Shown: piece by piece, positions 10,290 through 19,597 of the stretch
How positions within the stretch are numbered: position 1 is the stretch's first letter
How the letters are laid out: the number at the start of each line of letters is the position of its first letter
Assembly: GCA_030568195.1 (NCBI GenBank)
Contig: JAJLTO010000006.1
Location: 248,001 to 312,000 of the forward strand
Origin: Dipodascopsis uninucleata var. uninucleata
Taxonomy: Eukaryota; Ascomycota; Lipomycetes; Lipomycetales; Lipomycetaceae
Length of the DNA: 64,000 bases
Reading direction: 5' to 3'
The notes under the pieces: generated by a model
Seen by the model: only the letters and a program-made list of their open reading frames with translations
Told to the model about the DNA's origin: nothing
Databases searched by the model: none
Position numbers and translations under genes: made by a program

Positions 10290-11701
10290 TTTAAGCTCTC
10301 GCAGATGATCGTAGATGATCGTAAATTTCAGTTATTTCAAATATCAGTATCTTCCGATAAGACGAAGCAAGTAGAGAGATGAATTTGATTTTGACAATGA
10401 CCTAATTAATGGCTTATAGCTATGAATGGTAGTTTGTTAGTAGCTCACTTCAAAATTGACAAACTCTCCGGACAGCACCTTAAATATGAAAACAACAACC
10501 TTAAAGATAATAATCCAGTGAGAAGTATGTCAAAGTCCCTTACATTTATTGTTCAGAAAGTACTCGGAAGTATCTATTGTTGACAAGATATTGACTAGTA
10601 TTTGCCGCTTGGAGACTTGAGTCTTAATTGTCTAGGAGAGTTTTCCCAATAAATTATGTAATACGAGACTCGTAATGATTAAAGCTAGCCAATTTATTAC
10701 TAATGATAATTAAATGGCATCCATGACTTTCTGGTAGACTTTTACCATTGGTTAGTAGAACTTACGGCAAACATCTTATGTTTGCATAAGTTTTTTTTGG
10801 AGAGGAGGAGTGCATACAGTCAAGTGTTCTTGCAATCTTAATACCGATAACTGGTAAATACAAACTTGACATTTACTGCTTGTTTTTACTGAAGATTTTA
10901 CCTGACACTGTATTTGGAACTCCTAGCCTCAGCCGCCAAAACCCCGACTACTTGCAGTGAGTTAGTGAAGTATTTAGAATTGTAGCGAAGAGGCAATGGC
11001 ATTAAATTGATTGTATTGTTATAAATATCAATATATTAGAATGTTATTCACTTGACTCGTCCACAAGCACACCAACTGTCAACTTTCAGCAGCTCTGCCA
11101 GAAGTAATATGAAAGAGCTCTGAAAAGACTATATTAAGTAATTTACCCTATATATTTTGAACTGGCACAGCTAGTCCTATACTAGAAGAACAAAGAGACT
11201 GAAGGCTCATAGAAGAAACACAGAAATGATGTCGGAAGGTAATATTACTTTCACCGCACCTTAACAGAGTACTAGTAAACTTAGTCTTTTGCCCTCTTGA
11301 GCTTTCTTTTTCTTTTCTACACCTTCACTTTCTCTAATACTCTCGTCGCTATGCATTGTTGAACTTCTTATTTAGTAAATAGGCGCCTTTAGTCCTATTT
11401 TTATAGAATAGTGAAATAGAATAACTCAAACTAAGGGGCCGTGATAGCTGACGTGATAAAGCTTGGTTAATAGGTAATGGATATATATCTTGTTCAAACT
11501 ACCAGATGACAAATCCAAAGGTTACCAAAATCAACTTTACGACCTAATAACTATATTTGTCTCTTTTCACACAGTCATATGCTAACTATTTGTAAGAGGG
11601 AACAGTAGGATACGTGTGCCAAACACATTCAACTTGGAAGACGAAACTTAATAAGACAACTTACAGCTGGATAGAGTAGATTGCGACCGCGGACTGTAGC
11701 T
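10290..11701. promoter_or_regulatory. shared divergent promoter region of GPX and GCLM genes
   Basis: The 1.4 kb lies between two divergently transcribed thiol-redox genes and has no coding exon that I can support. It holds two exact copies of the Yap1/Pap1 response heptamer: TTACTAA at 10697-10703 and TTAGTAA (its complement) at 11372-11378. In yeasts both GPX and glutathione-synthesis genes are Yap1/Pap1 targets, so co-regulation is plausible. In AT-rich DNA of this length about half a copy would be expected by chance, so two is only suggestive. A further oddity is the doubled GATGATCGTA near 10304-10325 just ahead of the GPX start. Confidence 0.4.
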
Positions 11702-12653
11702 ATGAGTATAAAAATATCTACGGGAAACGTCCTGCATACTCGGGAACCGCAACGTATTCAATCTGCCGACGTCGAACAAGACCTAAAGTCTACCATTCAG
11801 CTCTGGAAGACACAGCAGGCTCAGAAAATACAGTCAGAAACACTTGACGATGTCGTCGGTCCGGCTGATCACTTTGACATTAGCATTCCGTATGATGAGG
11901 CGATGGCTCGTGTTAGCGCTTGCAAGCCTGAAGGTGAACTGATAGGTGCGAGCTCGAAAATTTAGGTAGTTGACAAAGCTACAGAACTGATAGTTTATGG
12001 TATTTATAGTGAAGTTATTTCTTCCTCCTGTTGACAACGGGAAGTCTAGAAAGGGAGCTATTAAGGAAGCTCTGGAGTCGCTAAGACGTGAAAAGCATGC
12101 TGAGCACAAGATTGCCAGTTTAGTTCTTTCATTTCCCGAGATAGTGTTTTCAGATAATGATATACTAGAGGACGATGAGATTTTGGAAGGCTTACAATCC
12201 AATGTTGACAAAAGAGAAGATAGTGTTTTGACCATAGAGTTCTTTGAAATATGGATCGAAGCCGCCGCAATAGCACCCCAATACGGAGTCGAAAGCTTGG
12301 GCGTAGCTGAATTCTCAATATCACGACTCAATGCCCTTCTTCAATTTTGCAGAATACATAATTATAGTCCACCAGTCACTAACCAAATCAATACTAGAGA
12401 CTGTTGTGTGCTACCTCCTAGCTTGATCAATCTGGCGAAGGAAAACAATGTGAAGCTGATTGCTCACAATGACGACATCGACATCTTACCTGACACAGTC
12501 TTACAGGATTGTGTCTCTATGATTATACCAACTTCTACTGCAAAGAATGAAAAGTGGACTTGGGACTGGCTCTTGAAAGTTACGTGTATTGTATCTGACC
12601 GCTCCATTGTTTGTGGTCAGGGATGGATTACTAAATTAACCTTGCACTCATGA
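11702..12653 (+). CDS. glutamate-cysteine ligase regulatory (modifier) subunit
   Basis: GCLM-type regulator of the first step of glutathione synthesis; an aldo-keto-reductase fold without reductase activity that binds the catalytic subunit and relieves feedback inhibition (family knowledge). Two exons: 11702-11945 and 12010-12653, joined at ELI-VKLFLPP; total 295 residues. Diagnostic blocks: KLFLPP near the join, LVLSFPEI, then GVESLGVAEFSISRLNALL, VTNQINTRDCCVLPPSLI and NNVKLIAHNDDIDILP. These match the GCLM signature G-V-S-E-F, N-Q-I-N-x-R-D-C-C and H-N-D. The ATG at 11702 is preceded by in-frame non-ATG codons only, and I chose it as the first ATG. The donor (GTGCGA) is weaker than others in the window, so the junction could shift by a few codons. 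CTG codes the conserved Leu in VKLIAHND, which supports the standard genetic code. Confidence 0.88.
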
Positions 12654-12710
12654 TACCGTAAAAGTAATTTATTATTATACAGTCAGTTTATTTTTATAGA
12701 AAATTGCACT

Positions 12711-13652
12711 TCAGCCAACCATGCTTCTCTTTCGTCCGCGTAATCTAGCTACATCAAGCTTCTTCATGATTTCTTTTACTTTGAAAACGGCTGTCTTTTT
12801 TCCTCGACCGAATCCAGCAACATAACCCTCTAGAACCCAATCAACATAGTGCTTGCTGTATATTGGATGTGTGCTCAGAAATGCTCTCTCAAGCACATAA
12901 AGATCAACAGCCTTGTCTTCCGGTAAAGTGGATTGCTGTGCCAATCCAAAATCTATGATTACTGGTTCTGGTGTAGTCAGACACGATCTTTTAACTGAAG
13001 CCTCGATATTGCCCGTAGATAACCTTAAAGAAGACTCTTCATCAGGTTCAGCACTTCTGAGTAAAATATTAGAGGTAGTTAGATCACCATGTACAGTATC
13101 CAAGAAGTGTAGTTTTGATATCTCGCTGCCAACTGTCAGTAACAATGGTTTGACGCTCGCCATTAATCGATGTATCATCTCACTTTCAACAATATTCGAA
13201 TCCACTTCCTCCCCAAGCTTCTCATATATCTCTCTTAAAATCTCCTCTTCTATGCCCCATATCCATTTTTTTAAGCTACTACCCTTTATATTTTCCATCC
13301 ATATCAGCCCTTGCTTTGTGTCTACTGCAATAAACATTGGTACCTTTACTCCAGCTAAGAAGAGTCGATAGAGCACTCGCGCTTCTGCAAGAGTCCTGCG
13401 CTTCGTCAATTGACTGTCCAGTAAAGGAAGTCTATATGGCTTGGCAGGTCTATATTTAACAATATAACCAGACTTGCTAGCTCTTTTCGATGGCGAGCTA
13501 TCATCGACGGTTCCATTGCTAAGTATATCTTCTGACATATATGGATGATCCCTCGAAAAATATACCAGTGCCTCAGCACCTTGTGAAATAACCTCAAGCT
13601 GCAATGCATCTGAAATTGCCTTTGGCAAAACCGGAATATCTGAGTCTGCCAT
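12711..13652 (-). CDS. BUD32: BUD32, atypical kinase of the KEOPS/EKC complex
   Basis: Small Rio-like kinase/ATPase (PRPK/TP53RK) that, with Kae1, Cgi121, Pcc1 and Gon7, makes the t6A37 modification of ANN-decoding tRNAs. It is a single exon of 313 residues. Seen: ISQGAEALVYF (Bud32's variant of the glycine loop), IVKYRPAKPYRLPLLDSQL with the conserved K-Y-R-x-P-x-L-D run, R-x-x-x-E-A-R-V-L, WMENIKG, the catalytic loop TVHGDLTTSNILL, metal-binding IDFGLAQ, AVDLYVLERAF and the basic tail RLRGRKRSMVG typical of the family. It is longer than yeast Bud32 (261) because of two insertions, near residues 45-60 and 205-230. The stop lies 57 bases from the converging GCLM stop, so the two 3' ends face each other closely. 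Confidence 0.93.
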   Translation of the reverse strand: MADSDIPVLPKAISDALQLEVISQGAEALVYFSRDHPYMSEDILSNGTVDDSSPSKRASKSGYIVKYRPAKPYRLPLLDSQLTKRRTLAEARVLYRLFLAGVKVPMFIAVDTKQGLIWMENIKGSSLKKWIWGIEEEILREIYEKLGEEVDSNIVESEMIHRLMASVKPLLLTVGSEISKLHFLDTVHGDLTTSNILLRSAEPDEESSLRLSTGNIEASVKRSCLTTPEPVIIDFGLAQQSTLPEDKAVDLYVLERAFLSTHPIYSKHYVDWVLEGYVAGFGRGKKTAVFKVKEIMKKLDVARLRGRKRSMVG

Positions 13653-14135
13653 ATCAACTATTATAATAATCAGTCATCCGATTATCTATTACAGCGCAAA
13701 ACTCTTTGTGATTTTTCTGAACGATACCATTTGGCGCGAAAGTATTTGTCTTAGCAAACAATTTAGTCATATGTAATAACCCTAATAAATATAGGGCTGT
13801 TGTCCTGGTTACAGCAAATTGATTTAGCCGTAGAGTAAACCAGAGTACTATCAATAGACTATATATAATAGAACTATCAGCAGGAGTAGGTGCACATAAG
13901 AAGTCTGTAGAAGTCTGTAGACTTGAAATAAAATCTGTATTTGGTTTATCAGAAATCTTAGTAGCGCATCCACAAGGGGCAGTTCAGCGAGGCTATTTAC
14001 GATGACTTGTCGAGAACAGTAGACTAAGATCCGCAGGAGACAATTAATAATTCTTAGTAAGTAAATTACACTCCAAATCATGAATGGCTCACGCTATATC
14101 CTACTGGATCATTTAACAATACAGTCCTAGTGTAG
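13653..14135. other. intergenic, short tandem doublet only
   Basis: A 480-base spacer between two minus-strand genes. Near 13899-13921 the run AGAAGTCTGT is doubled head to tail. No kinase-domain coding sequence that could extend the neighbouring phosphatase is present. No RNA gene seen. Confidence 0.5.
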
Positions 14136-15179
14136 CTATCTGAAATATTCTTCAGGAGTAACAAACTGTATATTTAAGTTTTTTGCAAACATTATATCTG
14201 AGTCTGAAAAATCAGATTTCCTTCCAGCAGCATCACCAACAAATATCGAGTTCTGTGTATCCAGTTCGATATGTACACCATGATTATCCATCCGTTCACT
14301 CTTTTCAGTAGAGCTAGCCGCTCCATGAAGTTGATGATGTATTTCATGAACAGACCTGATCATATTCCACATTCCTGAATTGGGCTTTCTAAACTCATCC
14401 TTCCCGGTGGCAGCAATGACATAGCATGGCAGCTCAAGAGCCTGTAAGATTTCTTCTAACTTCTGTTTAAATTGAATGGCCCGCACGCCTATTTGTGGTC
14501 GGGGATCGTGCTCCAATTTTATTCGCTTGTTCGATGATTTCTTTGGCTTTATTGCCAGCTTCACACCACTCTGATTTGTGAATATACACATTATTACTTC
14601 GTCCACAGTGCCTTTAGATAGTATTTGACGAATCGAATTATTTATCTTTTCCTTCATTGATATTTTTGCAAACCTGAATTTCCAGTCTTTCTCATTCCTG
14701 GCAAATTTTAGTCCTGACTTTGTCGAGATTAATGTGTCGTCTAGATCAAATCCAATGAGAGCAAGTTTATGTGTCTTTCGCTGCCCATTATTTCTGCGTA
14801 CCTCGTTGCAGTCTGGTACACCATTAAAAATATACGATCCAAAAAGAACGCTCTCTTTGTAGATAGTCCACTTAATTGTATTTGAGCTTTGCTCGGTGAC
14901 AGGAAGTGATCCTGCTCCACCTAGGTTTACATCTAGTGTCCTCTTTCGCTTAATTTTTGTTTCCACCACTTTCTTTTCTAATAATAGAGAACTAGTGCAC
15001 TTTTCTAGATCCACACTACTGTACTTCTCTACCTTTTCTTCTGACTGTGTATTTCGTGGTAAGGAATTTTTGATAAATCCACTTAAAACTCTCTGTTCAG
15101 TCGTCTTGCTATTAGATATCATTTCGAAAGCGGGCAGTCGTATTTCGTCTTTCGAGTATCTTGCCTGCAGGAATTTCAT
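14136..15179 (-). CDS. TPP1: DNA 3'-phosphatase (TPP1/PNKP phosphatase domain only)
   Basis: HAD-superfamily enzyme that removes 3'-phosphates from broken DNA ends so that polymerase and ligase can act. Its 347 residues are a disordered basic N terminus of about 100 residues followed by the PNK3P domain. Motifs seen: FDLDDTLIST with the nucleophile Asp and the second Asp, CIFTNQSGVKLA (motif II), AATGKDEFRKPNSGMW (motif III Lys region), and FVGDAAGR with SDIMFAKNLNIQF (motif IV, and the product end of the domain). The frame stops right after VTPEEYFR, where bifunctional PNKP proteins continue into the 5'-kinase domain. No kinase domain follows. It is therefore of the budding-yeast Tpp1 type and unlike S. 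pombe Pnk1. No FHA domain is visible. Single exon, ATG start. Confidence 0.88.
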   Translation of the reverse strand: MKFLQARYSKDEIRLPAFEMISNSKTTEQRVLSGFIKNSLPRNTQSEEKVEKYSSVDLEKCTSSLLLEKKVVETKIKRKRTLDVNLGGAGSLPVTEQSSNTIKWTIYKESVLFGSYIFNGVPDCNEVRRNNGQRKTHKLALIGFDLDDTLISTKSGLKFARNEKDWKFRFAKISMKEKINNSIRQILSKGTVDEVIMCIFTNQSGVKLAIKPKKSSNKRIKLEHDPRPQIGVRAIQFKQKLEEILQALELPCYVIAATGKDEFRKPNSGMWNMIRSVHEIHHQLHGAASSTEKSERMDNHGVHIELDTQNSIFVGDAAGRKSDFSDSDIMFAKNLNIQFVTPEEYFR

Positions 15180-15550
15180 ACACCTGAGCCCTAATATAAA
15201 GAGCTGATCCTTCCAAGTAAATCCCTCTCGATCTCGAATATCATGAATCGTGCTATAGTGGTGCTGAATAGTTTTTTAATGCCCGTCATTTGAGTTGCTT
15301 GAATCTGGGTTGCTCCAGCTGTCTTTTCCCAAGTAACCCTAATACATATATTTTATATATAATTGTATACTTCGGTTATCCAAGCTGGCTGTTCGTTTTG
15401 GACTCAAAAATCAATAATTAGAGACAAGCAAATTTCTGGACTTGCGGAAAGAGAGGCCGTTATTGATTGCAAATATTAATGCATATAAATATTTGACACT
15501 ATATAGACGTATAAATCAAATTGTAAAACGACGGGAAAGACATAATAATC
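15180..15550. other. short divergent promoter region
   Basis: 370 AT-rich bases between the minus-strand phosphatase gene and the plus-strand unknown gene. It must hold both promoters. I see no clear motif. Confidence 0.45.
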
Positions 15551-16302
15551 ATGACCTCGTATCAGTCAAAAGCAGCTCCAACGCACTATAACGATGCCTT
15601 GCCAATACACTTTGCAAGTGCATCTGGCCAAGGAAGTAGTATGAAAGCTGGTGGCTCTATTCATCGTCAGTTGCTGACTACAAATGGTAGCGCTGTTAAT
15701 GCCAGTGGAGATGTAATAACTGGTGCTATTCAAAGTCGAGATGGTGCAGAAGGCAAGGAAATACTGTCGCCAATACCTAGCCGTCCAATTGAGATCATTA
15801 AAGGAATGAACAGCGAAAGCAACGGGTCAACTGGAAAGCAAGTCGATGAAGGAGGAGAAGTTGACAAAGAAGCGACTAGAAATTCCATTTCAACATTGTT
15901 GGAAAGTCTACTCTCGTTTAAATCTACCGTGAGTGCATGCCGTGAGACTGAAATATATCGATGTGATGGCTGTTCGTGCTAACACCTCAAATCTAGTTAC
16001 CTGATCGTGAATTTCAGCATTACAGCTCTCGATTGCGAGCAATGTTACCTAAATTGACAGATTCTCAATGTTCTACGCTATATAAGGTTCTTGCTGAGAT
16101 AACCGTAAAGATGAATAAATCTAATGCCAAGGAAATGCTTCTTCAGTTTATGATGGTTGAATCAGGAATTGGATCTTGGGCTACTGGACTGCGCAGGATT
16201 ATAGACACTAGTGAATTGGAGGACTGCACCCTCAATATTAATGGACAAGCTCGTCCACCGAGTGAGTCGAGCTGGGTAGAAGTCAACGGAGATGGTTTAT
16301 GA
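15551..16302 (+). CDS. uncharacterised protein, two exons
   Basis: I do not recognise this 227-residue protein. Exons are 15551-15928 and 15997-16302; the 68-nt intron has GTGAGT, a perfect GCTAAC branch site (15978-15983) and TCTAG, and the join is in frame (SFKST-LPDREFQ). The first 100 residues are polar and probably disordered. From about residue 108 there is a compact, mostly helical region: TLLESLLSFKSTLPDREFQ, HYSSRLRAMLPKLTDSQCST, LYKVLAEITVKMNKSNAKEM, LLQFMMVESGIGSWATGLRR. Four or five amphipathic helices are likely. No catalytic motif, zinc ligand, signal peptide or membrane segment is visible. The clean splice signals and codon pattern make it a real gene; its function is open. Confidence 0.75.
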
Positions 16303-16745
16303 ACCAAGCCTATTAGTACGTTACGACAGATATAACTTTTATTTTAAGCTTCATTATTATTATCTGTTTTGATTGCCTGCGGTATCATGCGCTACTCACA
16401 TTGTATCTTTAATATTTGATTATTTGGTGCGTTTATGGCGTTTTCTTGAAGGTATTTGTTTTTTGAATGACAACAATTATTCTAGTTTATATAACCAATA
16501 TTAGTTATCGAAACTACTCCAATGAACTCTACGGAGCTCTACGTTGTAAACATATGCTTGTAAGAATAAAACCAATTCTTTTAACTAGAATAAACAAAAC
16601 ATGCTAACTTTAACTCAACGGACACACGCATATCAGGACTAACAGAAAAGCCAGAGACATAAACAATGAAGATAAAAACACGAAAAGGGAAACTGTATAA
16701 ACAAAAAAAAATACTATAACATCATCGACCTTCGCATTTTATTAT
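16303..16745. other. convergent 3' region
   Basis: 440 bases between two converging genes (unknown gene and eIF3d). AT-rich with A-runs near 16705-16715, fitting 3' UTRs and polyadenylation signals on both strands. Nothing else seen. Confidence 0.5.
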
Positions 16746-18634
16746 CTACTCATCGTCCACAATATCTGGCTTCTCTTCCTCAGCAGGCTCATCAAATGCA
16801 TCTCTTGGAACCTCATACAATCTGATAACAGGTTTGTTAGGATCCTTGACAATGATGTACTTTCCTTCAGGAAGACTTAAGCACATATCAATCATAGAAC
16901 GAGCAATACCCCAGCCGTTAGCAATGTTGAAATTCATCTGGTTAGCAAACTCTCTGGGCTTGTAACCGACAACTCCAAGAATAACATGGCGTGCCTTATC
17001 CTTAGGGTTTGCACGGGAGACAAATCCAAGTTTCATTTGATCTGCACCCGCCAAAACACTCTGGACAGTCCACCTGGCAAGTTTACAACTGTTATTCTTC
17101 ATCTCAGTTGCCACGACAGCACCACGCTGGCTAGCGAATTTAGAACGCCAGTCAAGCGCACCACCAGCGCCAGGAGCACGAGAATCAAACTCATTTAGAG
17201 CCTTAATAGTGATAAACGAATCGCGTCCATTAGAATTCTTAACAGCACCATCAACTTCGGTACGAACAATAAGATTTAGAGGCTCTTCTTCACTAGATGA
17301 AGAGAGGTTAAACTTGCGATATCTGTAACCACGAGATCCAAGGGGTTCGGTCTCTTCATCAGGATTATAGAATGGATTTGCATGAGCAAAATCATATTTG
17401 TCATCAGATTCAACAACAGCCTGAGCAGCAAAATTCTGGTTAATGAACGTAGCTTCCAAGGCAAGTGCAGCAGGAGTGTTGATTGCATCCTTACTGTTAG
17501 AGTCAGATACCTCCATAGGTGGCTCAACAGCATTTTCGTTGACGGTAACAAAGTCTAAAGGTCCACCCTCACGTTTATCCAAGAAGAGCTGGTTACCCTC
17601 ACGAACTACAACAATATCCCATGGGTAAGCGGAACGAGGTGCGCACATCAGCATACTGAGGATGGAATCGGTAGCGAAAACTGTGGCTTCATCCTTCTGA
17701 GCAAGCTGTTGGATGACTGGGTCATCTGAAGTAGTAGGATTATATGAAAGAGTGTCTATAACCTGTAATCGTCTCTCAGAAATGCCTCCAGACCTGTCGA
17801 AAGTTCTATCGTAATAATAAAGAAAGCCATATGTGTCAACATCCTCGCCTTCTTTGATGTCCAAAACAAGTTTGTTCAGTCTGTTGAAGTCTATCTCTTC
17901 AAGCATCTTCCATTCAGGTGATATGGTAACTGAGGAGTCGCGAAGCCTCTGAGGCTTATCGTAATCCTTCCAGCCAAATCTACGGCCACCTCTTCCACCC
18001 CGTTGACCACCGGATCGCCATCCGTCGCCTCCACCGCGGCTAAAGCCACGCTGGTAACCACCACGCCCAGTAGCACCACCACGCTGGCCACGAGTCTGAC
18101 CAGAACCACCACGTGAACGAAGGACAAGGCCACCACGACCGCCTTGAGAAAATGTAGCACGAGGCTTAGTAGTAGTACGGCTAGAGTCGACGAGAGAGAA
18201 CGAAGATTCGTCCTCTATATTCTGAAACTGGAAGCTCGAAGCAGTGCTGGAACCATATGCTTGATAGGGATCTAAAACAATGAAATAATGTATCAGTATT
18301 ATCTTTACAACATCGTACGCCCATTTAAACACCTAGGCTGCCTGAGATTGCATCTAAAAAGAGATTGCTATTCTAGAGAAAAGAAGTCGATTTTTTATAA
18401 CATACCTCTGTGCCCGCGACCGTAATTCTGTCGTCCATTCCTCTGATCTCTACCCTGACGCGATGCGTCCTGTGTCCAATCCGCCATCTTGCCAAGCTTA
18501 TCGCTTTTTGAAAATGGAGCATAAGGAGAACCCTCGAATGCTGAAGTAGTGGCACTGGGGATGCTGGTAGATGGGCCCCATGGCGCCTTCGCAGTAGGTA
18601 ATGAAGGTATTGTGAAAGGTGACAAAGGCGCCAT
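16746..18634 (-). CDS. eukaryotic translation initiation factor 3 subunit D
   Basis: eIF3d (Moe1 in S. pombe; absent from S. cerevisiae), a peripheral eIF3 subunit that contacts mRNA and can bind the cap. Minus-strand exons are 18634-18406 and 18271-16746, joined at RGHRG-DPYQAYG, giving 584 residues. The N terminus reads [20 protein letters not shown] with ADWTQ soon after. An RGG-rich stretch (about residues 115-165) is followed by the folded domain beginning [20 protein letters not shown]. Further conserved blocks are [82 protein letters not shown] and the end [12 protein letters not shown]. All are hallmarks of eIF3d, including its cap-binding-like core. The 5' exon start is the first ATG of the frame. 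The RGG box is larger than I recall from animal orthologues. Confidence 0.95.
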
Positions 18635-19597
18635 ATTCACTATATAATTTATTCTTTCTATTGTCACTAAAAGTAGAACGTCTCGCAATTTATAGATTAT
18701 ACAAAATTAGTATCTGTAATTATATCTATAAATATATTAATTGAGCTGATCTATACCCAAAGAACTAAAGAGAATGTAAAATCAATAGAGATATATCGAA
18801 TTTTTTCTGATTTTTTTACTAGTTTTTGAGAAACAAAAAATATTTTCTAGTTTGCAATGTGATGTAGTGATCACAATGCAACGTATTTATGCCATAAATA
18901 GCACACACACAACTGTCAATATTTATTATAATACAAATCGCAACAGCATCCAACAGCATCTCATGGCCAGCCATTTAATAATCTATACTTATGTATTACA
19001 GGTTTAGACAGTTATAATTAAAGCTAATATAGTAGTAAAAGCATTAAAATTTAAGTTGTTTTAGTGTATTTAACAGGGATGCCGAGATGTTAAAGGTAAG
19101 CCAATGCGGTCGTGAACATTTATATATACCCCAACTCTTGTAGGATGAGACTGGTAGAATCGACATACTTCTCTAGAACAAAACAAAATATTATGAAGCA
19201 ATGACCAAATTAACTGAAGAGAAATAAGAATATGAATAACGCTAACGAGGTTTTTAATATTAATGAAAAATCAAGACTAGTCAGAGTTCTGTAACTACTA
19301 ATAAATTACAATAAACAAATGAACTCCAATCTGAAAACAAATAAAATAAGAAAACTTCTCTTTCACCCCTTCTATTTAATACTCCCCCCTATCCTTTACC
19401 AATAATTTTGTTTTGTGTGTATTTTTGCAATACTTCGATTATTTTATTACCCAATAATACTCCAAATTATCAATTTGTCAAAACAAATATTGTGTTTCAT
19501 AATTTCAATAGATTTCTTGCCTCTCACAGTATGTCAATTTCTGTACGACAAATTAGAATCAGAAACCATAATTATGGGTGTTCAGAATCCTATAATC
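18635..19597. other. intergenic, AT-rich
   Basis: About 960 AT-rich bases between two minus-strand genes: the promoter of eIF3d and the 3' UTR of the Rim15-type kinase. Small plus-strand frames near 19408-19633 are hydrophobic translations of AT-rich DNA without splice or domain support. A CAACAGCATC doublet lies near 18942-18960. Confidence 0.5.
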
